NCBI GenBank assembly: GCA_027946355.1
Contig: JAPEUS010000002.1
Span: forward strand, 2,108,001 to 2,172,000
Direction: 5' to 3'
Length of the DNA stretch: 64,000 nucleotides
DNA from: Collariella sp. IMI 366227
Lineage: Eukaryota; Ascomycota; Sordariomycetes; Sordariales; Chaetomiaceae
Shown here: positions 19,538 to 32,044 of the stretch, one piece after another
Layout: each line of letters opens with the position of its first letter
Numbering within the stretch: the stretch's first letter is position 1
Made by a program: the position numbers and the translations under genes
The notes under the pieces: model-generated
What the model was told of the DNA's origin: nothing
Database searches by the model: none
Seen by the model: only the letters and a program-made list of their open reading frames with translations

Positions 19538-20514
19538 TCAACCACCCCTCTTCCGATCTCTAAACAACCCCCAAAACCTCCTCTCCCTGACTTCAACAGT
19601 GTAAGGCCTCAGGGGAAACGCCGGAGAGACATTATACTCGTCTCCGTCGGGGTCCGTTTCAGTATAGCGCATAGTCGACTGCCATTTCCTCTGCGGGATC
19701 TCCCCCAGCTTGGTGCTATCTGAGTCAAAGGACAGAATCGATATCCGGTTGGGGGCTCCCGGCTTCGGAGCCTTCGGGCTCGCGGCCATGGTCCGGGAGA
19801 TCCGGGCCGGTGGCTGTGCGTTCGGTAATCTGAGTGAAGGCGAGGGCGATGGCGGCTGGTTTTTGCGGAGCTTTTTGTCATTGTCTTCCTTGAGCCGCTT
19901 GCCTGCCTTTTTATTCTCCTTCGAGGAGACGGATGAGGCTGGCTGCCGAGGGGTTTCCTTGCTTGGCTTGGAAGGGGAAACCTCCGTCTTGGGTGACGAC
20001 TTGCGCTGATGTCGAGACAACGTCTTCGATGATGCAGAGGCCACGGAGGAACGAGACTGGCTTCCTAGCCTCAGAGAAAGGCCATCGATAGTCTTGATTG
20101 CATCTACCCTCGAAGTATTGGACAGCGACATGAGGGAGGCATAGTCCAAGGCGAAGCCATCCTTCTTGCTGGAGAGACGGAGTAGCTTTGTGATTGCATT
20201 TCTCAACCTCTTCAAAACGCGGTTCAAGGCTGTGTTTGATCGGTCTGGGTGGATCTTAGCAAGGCCTGAACGCCATGAACAGAGGCATGCTTACCATCGC
20301 CCTTTTTGAAACGGCCCCCTGATTCCGATAGCCTCGATGAATAGGCACGCTCAATTTGAGAGCGGTCAGATCTTAAAGATTTCCGGAGATGAGAATGCGG
20401 ATCCCGAGTGCTGGCTGTTCCATCCTCCTCACTTCGGTGTCTAAATCCCTTTAGGAGAGAGATGCAATTCGCATACGTGTTGAGCAGCGCCTTGATACTC
20501 TTGCTGAAAGCCAT
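19538..20514 (-). CDS. Hypothetical basic, serine-rich protein
   Basis: Two exons (20295-20514 and 19538-20229) are joined by a 65-nt intron (GTAAGC...AACACAG) and encode about 303 residues. The N-terminus MAFSKSIKALLNTYANCISL is amphipathic or hydrophobic and followed by a long Ser/Lys/Arg-rich, low-complexity region with many SP and TP sites. A C-terminal block, TVEVRERRFWGLFRDRKRGG, looks like a conserved basic end motif. I recognise no domain and assign no function. The splice joining keeps one continuous frame, which supports a real gene. It is divergent from ECM14. Confidence 0.7.
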
Positions 20515-20983
20515 ATTTCATGACGCTACCCCAATCTTACCGTAACTTCTGAAAAGAGGTGAAGATCACTTTAGATACCATCCTCTTAAAAGGATGTTTT
20601 AACTCGAGATGCGGGGTTACACGGCGCCATCTTGAGCTTCAATGAAGTTGCCTTCGTGTAGCCGCCGAGCTCCTTGTCTGGGGGCGACGGCGACAACCAA
20701 TCGCACAGCAGCCCAGGCCATTGAGCGTGTTCAGGTTGAGAGAGGGAGTTGCCGTCGCTCCCGCGCTGAGTGGCTCAAGAGTGGTTGAGAGAAATCGGGT
20801 GGTCACCTACTCAGCAGCTGTTCACAGCTGTCAAGATTTGGCATGTGTCAGGCAGCCGCGATTCCATCCCCTTGCCAGTGGCGACATCCAAGGTGTGATT
20901 GACGTCCTCGTCCTGGGTTCTTGCTGCCGCAAGACAGCTCGATCTCCAATGCAGTCGACATCGCACACCCAAAACCAGCGAAG
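20515..20983. other. Divergent promoter region between the hypothetical gene and ECM14
   Basis: 469 bp separate the two start codons. I see no clear TATA box. The frame of ECM14 stays open for 21 codons upstream of the chosen ATG, but those codons do not extend the signal peptide. Confidence 0.45.
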
Positions 20984-22648
20984 ATGCGATTACCGGTGCG
21001 AACGTTAGCGACGGTACCTCTCGCCCTGGCCGTGGCCCTCAACCTCCCGACCGTTAGCGGCACCAGCATCCACCCAGCCCGCCACGAGACCGACGCGGGC
21101 CCCGATTCAAGCAGCCATGTCTTCCCGATCCTGAAATGGTTGCGCGACACAGCAGTCGAGGTCGTGTTCGGCAAACCCTCGACCAGGGCGAAGAGCTTGA
21201 GGCCAGGCGCGCAGATACACACCCGATACCGCAATGACGTCGTGGTCCGCTTCAATGTCACCAGTTCGGAGGAGGAGGGCGCGCTTGCGAAGGCGACCGA
21301 GCAGATGTTCCTAGACATCTGGGCTTTTACACCCGACTATGTCGACATACGGCTGGACAAGGATGATGTATCGGCGCTGCGGACGCTGCTACCCGACTCC
21401 CTGCAGCCCTCGGTTTTGATTCCCGACGTGGCGGCGGCAGTCTGGGCGACATATCCCTCGACGGTAGTGGAGAAGTCGCGGTTGGAGTCGAGTATGGTCG
21501 ATGCAGCCAAACTGGGGATATTGGACGAGGGGCTTGGGAATATCTTCTTCACAGACTACCAGACACTTCCCGTTATCACGAGTTGGATGCGTCTCATCGA
21601 GGCCATGTTTCCCTCGATGGCGAAGATGACCAGCATTGGGAAGTCGTACGAAGGCAGGGATATCTACGCAATGCGCCTCGGGGTGCGAACCGGCAAGGAG
21701 GCAAAGGGACCGCGGAAGACCATCCTCATTACCGGTGGTCTCCATGGTCGCGAGTGGATCTCTACTAGCTCTGTGACCTACCTCCTCTGGTCGGTAGTTA
21801 CATCATACGGCAACGAGCAGAGCATCACCAAGCTTCTCGAGGAGCTCGATGTGGTGTTTATCCCCGTCCTTAACGTCGACGGCTACGAATACACGTGGCA
21901 GACAGACAGACTCTGGCGCAAGTCGAGGCAGCAAACCAAGATGCGCGTCTGCCGCGGTTTCGATCTCGACCATGCCTTTGGCTATGAATGGGATGCCGTC
22001 AAACACCAGAGCGACCCGTGCTCCGAGAGTTACGGCGGCGACGAACCCTTCCAAGCTGTCGAGGCGTCGGCGCTGGCCAAATGGGCGAAGAACGAGACCG
22101 AATATGGGGCCAAATTTGTCGCCTTCCTCGACCTCCACTCCTACTCGCAGCAGGTTCTTTTCCCTTACGCATACACCTGCTCGGTCGACCCACCGAATCT
22201 TGAAAATCTTGAGGAGCTCGCTGTGGGACTGGCCAAGACCATGAGGCTCTCGCGCGGCGAGCCTTACACTGTTACCTCGGCGTGTGAGGGCGCCATGGCT
22301 CGTTCGTACAGCGAGAGCAACTCGGTGCCCCGTATTGAGACGGCTGGCGGTTCCGCCATTGATTGGTTCTACCGTGGGTGTCTACCTCTCTCTTTTCTCA
22401 CCCATAATTGACGACTAACTCCGTCATAGACGAACTCCAAGCACGTTACAGCTACCAAATTAAACTGAGAGACACTGGGAGCTATGGATTCTTGCTTCCA
22501 AGTGACAACATCGTCCCAACAGGGGGAGGAGACACTGAGCGCTTTCAAGTACCTCGCCGACTACCTCCTCGGAAACAACGGCATCGAGAAGTCGGTGTTG
22601 CAGCAGCAATCTGGGCAGTGGAAGGACTTGAAGAGGCGAAAGCGGTGA
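20984..22648 (+). CDS. ECM14: Inactive metallocarboxypeptidase-like protein ECM14 (M14 family pseudoenzyme)
   Basis: The ATG at 20984 opens a signal peptide (MRLPVRTLATVPLALAVALN). A propeptide and an M14 carboxypeptidase domain follow. Zinc ligands are retained: HGRE in GGLHGREWIS and His in LDLHSYSQ. The catalytic glutamate of M14 enzymes (xELRDTG) is replaced by lysine in YQIKLRDTGSYGF, the hallmark of Ecm14 pseudoenzymes, so peptidase activity is not expected. The protein is probably secreted or vacuolar; yeast ECM14 is linked to cell-wall phenotypes. A 56-nt intron (22374-22429) splits DWFY from HELQARYSYQ. After PSDNIVPTG an extra base in a G5 run (22522-22526) shifts the frame; the real end, EETLSAFKYLADYLLG through KDLKRRKR, resumes and stops at 22646-22648. 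Confidence 0.9.
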
Positions 22649-23740
22649 AGGGAACAGAACACAACGGCGTTTACGGGGACATGGGAAGGGTTGGCTGAAC
22701 GATCTTGAATTTTTTTTGGGGCATCTCTGATTTGGGCATTCAAAAGAGCACGGCGAGGGCGTTGTTGTTTGAACTTTCAGGCAGGGTTTTTTTTTTTTTT
22801 TTTTTGCATGAGATTGGGGCCATCAAGTCATCACATCACATAGGGTCTCTTTGCGAAAGCGTGGATACATAGGACCACGATAGGTCTTCCAGGTTGTGAA
22901 ATAGAACTTTGGTCCATCCATTTCCCGTCCGTCAGCAGTGCCACCTTCGTTGCCCCATCCCTGACCAGGTCCTTGGAAGGTTCCGTGCCCACCTTGCGTC
23001 ATCGCGGTCCCGTTACGTCCGGATTCATCGATTACATGATCCATGATGGTGACTTTGATCCCCTCGATCATTCTTGCTAAGGCTTTGCAACGCAACGAGC
23101 TATTGAAGCCCAAAGGTCCTTTGATAAAGCTGTCATTTGCACAGCAAAGCTTCTCGAAGTCCCTGAAAATGGAAGCCTTGGCGCCAGGAAAGGAGCAAAC
23201 GCGGACATGCAGCCTGGTGGATCCCAGTGGCTGATTTGGGGCCCGAACGGGACTAGCGGAGCGAGGTGGGGGCGACCAGAACTCAGCTTGGAAGGAGCTG
23301 GGTCAGCCCGGGCCCACAGCAGCCCACCACTCCACGCTTCCGTGGGTTTGGCATTTGGCACTGGTAGCGCCGCAGCCCACAGCGGGCACTCCGACCCCCT
23401 GTGTGCGTTGGAAGGGCTCACCTTTCCAACGTCGTCCGGCAACGACTCTCCCGTCATCCTCCACAACCCAAAGTCGAATCCAAGCGGCCTGCTCCAGACC
23501 CGCCCGTACGACGCCAACACGCAACCAGCCGACCGTGTCCGTACTCTCCGCGACACCCCCATCACTCGTTTTATTTTTCTCCCGCCAAAATACCCACGGC
23601 GAGACCCACGGGCAATTGGTAGAGCAGCCACCCCCCGACCCGATTTCAGTCGCTCTCAACTTGCAGAGCTCCCCAGAGCGCCGCCACCGATTCTGCTTCT
23701 TGATGGATTATGACGATCGCACCGACCTCTATTACTAGCC
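22649..23740. other. Intergenic region between ECM14 and the Arf GEF gene
   Basis: It carries the ECM14 3' flank with an uninterrupted T tract near 22787-22805, then the promoter and leader of the next plus-strand gene. Minus-strand frames at 22823-23113 and 23077-23631 lack ATG starts in sensible places or recognisable domains and are not called. Confidence 0.45.
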
Positions 23741-26700
23741 ATGCCGTTTCTACGACGCCGTGGCAACATGGCCAGCGAGACTGACATGCGACGCCACACC
23801 TTGTTCGACAGTCTCGTGCGCCCGCCCCCGAAGCAGCCCCTACCCATTCCAGTTCTGCCGCCGAACTCCCCTCTGTCGCAGAGGACTTCTCTCTCAACAT
23901 CCACCCGTCTCAACCCGACCCGCCACGAGATAGCATTTCTATCGCCTCCAGCAATGCAGTCCCGTCGATAGTCGAGCCCTCTGACGGGCCAGCCTCCCTC
24001 ACAGTCCCGGATTTCTATTCCCAGAAACATCGCCGCTTTTCCATGCTGAGGTTTCGTAACGCGTCAGACTCGCAGCTCGCGGCGAAGGCGAAGATGCACG
24101 CCGCTGCTCAAAAGCCGCCTCCGGTACCGTCCCGTACGTGCCTATCCGATTAACCGGGTGTCCCCCTTCCCAGGTATCGGTATATGAACTGGAGACACTA
24201 ACATACTGGATGGCAGCTCCTGAAATTATCACCACCGCACCGACGTTCAATTCCCTTTTGCCCCGTAAAAAGTCGTCTCGAATGTTCACCGGACGAATTC
24301 GCCGTTCCGGCGAGCTGCCCAGGACAGAGGAAACCGACGAGGCGAACAACGGACTCGCGGTGCGCGGGCAGGCCTATCCGGTACCCGATCAGGGCTCGAG
24401 GGGCAAACACAGTGTGTCGTTTGACGAAACCAATCGTCCTTCTTCCTCACACATGCATCCGCCACCACCCTACGGCGACGACCACTCCTCAGGGCTGGCA
24501 CTTCCACCCAACAGGTTGTCCGAGTCTTCGAGGTCGGATGCTAGCTCAGGGGACAGGGTCTATGGGAGCACCACGACGACTACCCATACGGTTCAGACGA
24601 CAACCACGTTCTTCAGGCTTCCGCGGAGGAAACACAAGCAACCCGAACCGCTGTTCCCCATTGCTCACCTGCAACCGAGGAACAAGCCTTCCTTCGCCAA
24701 GGACTCGAACCTTTCACGTTCGTCTTTTGGCGCCGTCCCGGGCTCTCCACCCGCAAACGCGTCAAGAGGTAGCCAATTTACGCCGACGCCTTCACGGACC
24801 CCTTCAAGGAATGGCGTCCGGACTCCACCACCACAGAACCAGGCAGTTGCATTGTTGGCCAGGCCCGGCGCCTCCCCAGCCACAGCGCTGTTTCGGCCCA
24901 GTTCGAGGCAGTCTGGACAGTCTTCGCCGACCCGGAGTTACATGAATAGGAGGGGTAGGTCCTCGACTTTGAGCTCGCTGGGAAGGAATTCACCAAGGGA
25001 GTCGGTGGACGAGCACTTGGCTCCCCCCACCACCAGAACCTCGATATCGACGGGGCGGAAGAGTTTTGGTGATCTTCTTGGCCTCAGCCGACTGCGGCAA
25101 AATTCGGATATCTTGTCACGGCAGGGGACGTTGACGCCGGTGACACCCGGCTCCAGCGCCTCGAAGAACAACTCACTTCAGATTCCGAGGGATTCTGTCA
25201 TTATGCCCGAACGTCGGGATGATGACACGCCAGCGAAGTACCTCGAGCGCCTGCTGGATGTTGTCAGTCGGAGTGTGGTAGCAGCAGCTCTCTCCAAGAG
25301 CAACGAGGCGTTCTCACTGTCAGTCTTGAGGAGTTACATGCGAGGGTTTAGGTTCTTTGGTGACCCGATGGATATGGCGTTGCGAAAGTTACTGATGGAA
25401 GCCGAGCTGCCAAAGGAGACGCAACAGATAGACCGCTTCGTGCAGGCTTTTGCGAACCGGTACCACGAGTGCAATCCCGGCATCTATTCTTCTCCCGACC
25501 AGGCCTACTTCATTGCCTTCTCCCTTTTGATCCTCCACACGGATGTCTTCAACAAGAACAACAAGCACAAGATGCAGAAAGCCGACTACCTGAAGAACAC
25601 GCACGGCGAGGGCATTTTTGACGATATTCTCGAGGTCTTCTACGACAACATCAGCTATACTCCATTCATCCACGTTGAAGACGACTTGGATATCAATGGA
25701 GACCGCATTGTGGCACAGAAGGCTCGCAAGAAGTCTATCTTCCCCACCGCCGTGCCGGATCCAGCCAAGCGGGTGGCAAAAGAACCGGTCGACCCCTACA
25801 CGCTCATCATTGACAACAGGTTGGACTTGCTCAGGCCCAACCTGAAGGAGGTGATGCAGTTGGATGATCCGTACAGCTATCTTGGGACGGCCAAGGCCCT
25901 CAACATGAAGGAGCTTCAGAGGACCTTCTTCAAGACCGGAGTGCTGCAGATAGTGTCGGCAAGATCTCGCCCGGACGCGTTCATGACAGAAAAGACAGCC
26001 ACAAACCCGGAGGAGGCCCACCCAGGCATCGTCGACATCAAGATCACCAAGGTCGGTCTGTTGTGGCGGAAGGATGTCAAGAAGAAGAAGACGCGGTCCC
26101 CCTGGCAGGAATGGGGCGCCATCCTTACCGGCGCCCAGCTCTATTTTTTCCGCAACACCAACTGGATCAAGGGATTGATGCACCAGCAGAAGGATCACCT
26201 TAGGAAGGGCCATGATAGCGACCCGTGCGTCTTCAATCCCCCGTTGGAAGAGTTCAAGCCGGATGCCCTGATGTCGACGGATGGTGCTGTGGCTCTGATG
26301 GACTCGAGCTACAACAAGCACAAGCACGCTTTTGTCTATGTCAGACACGGCGGGTTTGAGGAGGTCCTGCTCGCCGAGGATGCCGACGACATGAACGACT
26401 GGCTGGCCAAGCTCAACTATGCTGCCGCCTTCCGCACATCAGGGGTCCGCATGCGGGGTGTCGTTGGAGGGGGCTACGAGGGGCAAGGACGGCGGGCCAT
26501 AAGAGGGTCGGGCAGCGACAACGTTCAAGTTATCCAGACGCCGTCGGGAGAGGTCATGGTTACCCGCAGCCGGATCGACCACAAGATGGCTCAGGACATT
26601 TTGGCCGCCCGGAGAGATATCATGCACCAGAAGATGGCCGACGCCGACGAGAAGTTGAAGGAGGCTGAAGCCACTCTCGAGTCTCAACTGCGGAACTCGA

Positions 26701-28172
26701 GGCACCTTCAAATACTGGCACCGATCTCGCCCAAAACCCGAGAATCGATGCTGCTCTCAGCGGCGCGGATGGCAGCGCAATTGAAGTGGACCCGCATGGA
26801 GATCTGGAGACTGAGGTGTCACCGCGATATCCTGGAGATGGATCTTGAGGAAGAGCGGCAGCTTCTTGGTCTGCCTCCTATCCCGAGGATCGATGCGTCC
26901 CCGAAGCCTCTCACCAAGGAAGAGTCAAACATCAGCCAGATCTCGGCTAGTCACCAGGGCCCACAGTCGCCCATAATGACGAGGTCGTCCACCGTCGTCA
27001 CTGCGAGGACCGATGATGACGAGTCTTCACCTGTAACAGAGGCCTTCCAGACTCCGCCGACTACTGCAACCGTGAGCCGGGAGGATTCATGGGTTCTTCC
27101 GCGTGTATCGACCGATCACAGCGCATTTAGGAAGGGTTCCGTCTCAACCGCGGTCGAATCCGAGGCGGACGTTCCCATGACACCACCGAGGAACGAGGCT
27201 GGTCCTTCTATCTCACCGGAGAAGCGCGAGCTCAGACAGTCAGACGACGTGGACGCGGACGAACGCGACTTGCTGGAGCAGACCGGGCTTCTCGAGCCCG
27301 AGGTATCCCGTGGCTCAGACCGCAAGGGCAGTGTCGCAGACATCGAAGAGACCCCTGAGCGGCGCGGGCGCGCCTCCAGCGGTACCCCCGCGGACCGCAT
27401 GGAGCGCAGCAAGATCCGCCGCAGCCTGCAGCGGACACTCCGGGAAGGCGCCGGTCACATCTCGCATCACCGCCATCGCAGAGCCAAGGACTCTACGTCG
27501 AATGCGACCTTGTCTGACGACGCCAACCGCGACGCTCCCGATGTGTTGCCGCGCGGCACCGGGTCGTTTGTCGTCCACGGCAAGAAGGCCTCGGTGATCA
27601 CCTTCGGCAACGAGCTGCAGATGCAAGGTCTCACGGCCGAGGAACGTATCCGCCAGCGCATCCAGCGCGATGAAGCCTCCAGCAACCGCGCTGGCCCCTC
27701 TTCAGAGGCCGCGGACTTCCAATCAGTTCTGACGGCGCGGTCTCTCTCGGACCGCGAACACCGCGGGTCCGCCGCCAGCGCGAGCACTGCCACGGCGCGC
27801 AGCTTCCGCGAGCTGCACAGGAAGTACTCGACCGCCCGGACGACCAACGGGAACAACCTGGCGCTGCCGTACGACGAAGACAGCGACGCGGCCGTAAGCT
27901 TTTCCGATGGTCGGCGCACGCCACTGCCGCCTATCGAAGGCGAGGAGGACAGCGAGCGCAAGTCAGGCATGGCGTCGCGCAGCAGTATTGATGCTGAGTA
28001 CGTCGAGGTTAGCCCGCCGCCCAGTCGCGAGGGCCGCAACACGGTGTTCTTTACTCCTGAGCCCTCGTCGCCGGTTGTGGAGACTTCGAAGGAGAAAGAG
28101 GCGGAGCAGGGAGATGGTCTCGATGGAGGCGAACGGCTGCCGAGCCCGCCTTTGCAGGCTGTTAATGCCTAA
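23741..28172 (+). CDS. Arf guanine-nucleotide exchange factor with Sec7 and PH domains (SYT1-like)
   Basis: The proposed start is the ATG at 23741 (MPFLRRRGNMASETDMRR). A missing base in the C5 run 23825-23829 is needed to join it to the next segment (EAAPTHSSSAAELPSVAEDF). An 83-nt intron (24134-24216) then leads into the long exon. The total is about 1450 residues. The Sec7 domain lies near 25.2-25.7 kb and includes the glutamate-finger region AELPKETQQIDRFVQAF and the helix FIAFSLLILHTDVFNKNN. A PH domain follows at 26.03-26.43 kb, then a coiled coil (26.58-26.7 kb) and a long Ser/Arg-rich disordered tail. Sec7 domains load GTP on Arf GTPases, and SYT1 acts on late Golgi and exocytic Arf. 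The N-terminal 200 residues are low complexity with TTTT/HTVQ repeats. The Sec7-PH core is certain; the exact first exon is not. Confidence 0.88.
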
Positions 28173-29224
28173 AACTTGTGGCTTCCGACATTGAAGGAAA
28201 CCAACCACGAGCCGTGGCCCACGCACTCACTCATTTAACTCATTCCATCCACGCAAAAACTTCATTCCTTCACCGAGTTCGATATATGCGACGCAAGCCT
28301 CTCCTTTTCGATAACACGTTTTAATAATGTATGGCAACACGGGCGGAGAAACACTCCCCCCCAAATAGCAGAGAGACCTCGCCCTCTCTCGTCTTTTGCG
28401 TGGAAGGGAAAACCACCACATCTTTCTGGCTTTTCATTTTTTTTTTTTTACAAGGCAAATGACGGACTCGGGGACTTTGTCTCTCCAACACACATGACAT
28501 ACACAGGAACTACTATTTCCACTACTGCTACTATTACTGGTACTACTACACTCCTTTTAATCACTCTTTTTCTCTGCGTTTGGTACCTTTCTTCTTCATC
28601 TTTCTTCTTCGCGTGGGGCGGGAGTTGGGATATTCTATCAGAATACGTTTGTTGGTTGGTTGATAGTTGGTTGGTTGATTGCTTGTCTTGATAAGGACAA
28701 CGAGTTGGCCAGTTTAGTTGGGAACAAGCGTGTTGGGGGCAAAAGGTCGCGGTTTGATCAGTCCGGCGACTATGTGGGTGTGTAGGCCATTGGGATGTGC
28801 GGCAATGGAGGGTGAATCAGGTGTCTGATTGAGACGTGTTTTGTTTCTGTACGAGAGGAGGAGCGTGGTGTTTGTCTGGGGTATTTGTTGAAACACTCGC
28901 TTTTTGTCCCTTACTCCTCGAGGCCGTCGAACCGACTCTGGGTTCTTTATGTTTGGTTTCGTGGTTTGGGACGGGCAGACATTGGCGCGGCGCAAACAAG
29001 GTGGGCGTGCGAGATTATACTAGGGCTTTTTCGTGTCTGCTTCTGGTAGATAGGCATCAGGGTTTTTATGGTAGAGCCTACAGAGCAGTCTTATGAAATT
29101 GAAAACGGGCGTGTAAAATGCATCTCTTTGTCCATCGATCCCTGGTTAAATGTGATTTGGATGTGACGACCAGAATCATCTCGTTTAAATATTCTACCTC
29201 TGCCACGGACGGACTACACCACGC
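28173..29224. other. 3' region between convergent Arf GEF and SRP72 genes
   Basis: Both neighbours end here, so the region holds their 3' untranslated sequence. It contains a T-rich tract near 28440-28450 and ACTACT/TTGGTTGGTTGAT micro-repeats near 28500-28680. No gene is supported. Confidence 0.5.
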
Positions 29225-31202
29225 TCATTTCTTTCCCTTCTTCTTCTTCTTCCCACCTCCCCCAGCACCACCAGCAGGCGCCTTCTCGACCTTGACGGAC
29301 CCAGCACCCCCCGCCAGCTCGAGTGTCTCCTCCTCGCGCACAACACCACCCTGCGTCGCCTCCGCCGCCCGCTTCTTGCCCTTCTTGCCCTTGGGCCGGT
29401 AGCTGCTGCGGTCGCGCAGCGGCAGCCACCTCTCGGCATCAGGCTTCTTGTCCGGGTCGTACGACTTGGGCAACTTCCTCTTGCGGCGCTTCTTGGCCGG
29501 CTGCTGCTGCTGCTTCTCCTTGGTCGCGTCGTCCTCGAGGCCGCGCTTCTTGCTCCGCGCAGTCTCGGGCTGAACCGGAACAGGGGCAGTGGCGACGCCT
29601 GCTGCAAGAAGGGCGGCGATGTCCACGCCGCGGGTGAGGTCTTCGGCGGAGGGGAGGGTGTCGAGGTAGGGCTGGACCTTGGGCAGATCGGTGGTGGCCA
29701 GGCTGGCGACGAGGCCGGCCTTGGCGGTGCGGTCGGCCGGCTGGGCGGCCACGAGGTGCGAGAAGGCTTCGCCTGCGGCGGCGAGGTCAGCGGGGTGGGA
29801 AGAGCGGAGCAGCTCAATCCCTGCCTCGCGCAAAAGGGAGGTGCCGGCGCCGGAGGCGGCCGGGCCCGTCTTCTTTTGCCAGTGCGCCGCGGCCTTGGCG
29901 AGCTCGGAGCGGATGGCGGAGTGTCGGCCTTGGGTGCGGTAGAGAGAGACGGTGAGCGCGACCAGGCCTGGCGCGAAGCGCACATCGGCGTGGTCGGGCG
30001 TTGTGGCAGTCTCGAGGCGCTTGAGGAAGGCCTCAAGAAGGGTGATGGCGGGGCCGGGGTTTTGGAGTTGGACGTAGAGTTGGATGACGGTGAGGAGGAG
30101 GCCGACGTCGTCTGGCCTGGTCTCGAGCAGAGGGAGAATATGGCGAAGGGCGTCCTGGCCGGTCTGCAGCTGACTCGCCGTAGCAGCCTCCAGCACTCCA
30201 AGATCACACTTGTGACTCGAGATGGCGGGCACCTCGTCCTTGGAGAGTCTCCTTGAGGTGGACCTCTGAACACCCGAGAATTTCTGCAGCCGGAGGTTAA
30301 GGACGTATCTGTTACGCCTCAACACAGAGCCTTGATAGTGCGACATAAGGGTTGCTATCGGCGTTGAGAACAAAGTCGTTTGTCCTGGCGACAAGCTTGG
30401 TGGCAGAATCTGAGATGTCGTCCAGGGTAAGTGACTTCTGAAGGCTAGCGGCCTCTTCTGATTTCCCAAGCTTTGTATAAACATAGGCCTGCTGGACGAT
30501 AATGGGAATCAGCTCGGCCTTCTTTTCCTCCTCGTCTAGGTCTTCGGTCGCTTCACACAGATCTCTTGAGCGCTTGAGGAAGACAGCGGCCTTCGCAAAG
30601 TCGCCCCGGGACATGCAGCCACAGGCAGCATTGTACGCTGTCTCGAACGCCTCCATGTCCTCCCTGCCTGACTGCTTGTCCTGCTCCGGTACCGCCCAAC
30701 TCTTGCCTTGCCACTCAAGCTGCGCATTGGTTGCCGAAAGGTTGATCTTGAGATCGTTCTCCTCGCCGTACTTTGCGCCGCCCTCGTCCGCGCCAAGATC
30801 CCGGTATATCGCAGCGGCATGCTCAAACTTCTCGACGCGGTAGGCGACCTGACCAGCGACGTGCTTCAGGCCCCTCTGTGCCCTCCCTGAGCTGACACCA
30901 GCCTCCCGCAGCACAGCCTCGGCAGCGTCCAAATCGCCCGTCTTGTAGAGCGCATAAGCCTTCTCAAACACGCACGTCTTGGCCACGGCGTCGCCACCGT
31001 CGGCAATGGCGCGCAGGGCGTCGTCGAAGCGGTCGAGCTTCAGGAGCGCGACCACGCGCGTGTGGTGGGCTGTGGCCAGGTCGGCACCACGGCCCTTTGC
31101 AGCGCGCAGGGCGGCAGCTGCGAGGTCGAGTGCCTCGGCATGGTCTTGGATGGACGCGCCTCGGAGGAGGGAATTGAGAGCGACGATGGCGGAATCTCCC
31201 AT
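29225..31202 (-). CDS. SRP72: Signal recognition particle subunit SRP72
   Basis: The protein starts MGDSAIVALNSLLRGASIQD at 31202 and is about 655 residues. The N-terminal two thirds are TPR-like helical repeats (for example HHTRVVALLKLDRFDDALRA and GDLDAAEAVLREAG). The C-terminus has the SRP72 RNA-binding motif KLPKSYDPDKKPDAERWLPL followed by SSYRP, and a Lys-rich end. SRP72 pairs with SRP68 on the SRP RNA and is needed for co-translational targeting to the ER. Near 30340-30350 the frame changes: the first part ends ...DFVLNADSNPYVA and the rest resumes as HYQGSVLRRNRYVLNLRLQK. No GT-AG intron of sensible length fits, so a small indel (loss of a GC dinucleotide or gain of one base) is the simplest explanation. 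Confidence 0.9.
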
Positions 31203-31962
31203 GTCGGCGGCGGGAATGACGGGAGTGTTGAGCGTTTCTTGGAGGACTTGCTGCTGCGCATTCAACCAGGAGGGGGTGGTTCTCCGCTCGCGGGGGGAGA
31301 ACACGGTCGTCTGTGCTTTCTCGGGCTGCTGGCTTGAGTTCGATGGTCAGGGATGGGTGGTTGAGCTTGAGCTCTCCAATGCTCCAAGTGTCAACTGCTG
31401 CAATGCGGTGACAGGAGGTTAATTGCGGGGCACCTGCTGGCCAATTTTTGGTGATTTCTGTGGAGTAAGCCAAGGTAAGAGTGGGGCCGCTGGGAAAGGA
31501 GACCTCAATGTCTTGGCAAGAACGAGAGATCGCATCCCAACGTCTATTCATCTCATTCTCCATTTTAATTTCCACCGTTACTTTTATTTACGGGTTTCTG
31601 AGTTAGCTTCATTGGTATTAGATATCTCGGTTTTCAAATATGACGGAATGGTCTGGAAGATACCAGCCCTGCGTATCGTTTGACGCGGCATGTGTCCCAT
31701 TTCATATTGAAAAAGCTGGACCTTAGCGACAGCATTCTTTCTGTTATCAACCTCCTTCATCGTCTGACTCCTGTTCAGGTAAACGAAAGGCTTTCAAAGA
31801 AAATGGGTTAAGTATTTCCTGGCAAAAATGCCCCCATAACTTCTCTAAAAGGGAATCCCTCAGTGGTTGTCAGGATGAGCTGGTGCCATTTCTGTCTCTA
31901 GCCTCCGTTCTTGTTTGAAACGAACTCAAAGCGGAACATCCTAATTACCCAGTTAACGTACA
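31203..31962. other. SRP72 upstream region and left flank of the transposon
   Basis: The frame upstream of SRP72 stays open without an ATG, so this is leader and promoter. AT content rises sharply after 31560. No gene is supported. Confidence 0.45.
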
Positions 31963-31996
31963 ATATAAGCGAGTGAGCCATATAAGCGAGTGAGCC
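31963..31996. repeat. Two tandem copies of a 17-bp unit at the left end of the transposon
   Basis: ATATAAGCGAGTGAGCC is present twice in direct succession, followed by ACTTT. Subterminal direct repeats of this sort often bind transposase, but that role is inference. Confidence 0.75.
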
Positions 31997-32044
31997 ACTT
32001 TCTACCACACTACAAATACTATTCTACATTGCAATACATCAACA

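Noticed and set aside
25389..26348. 319-codon minus-strand frame
   Set aside because: Antisense shadow of the Sec7/PH coding exon.
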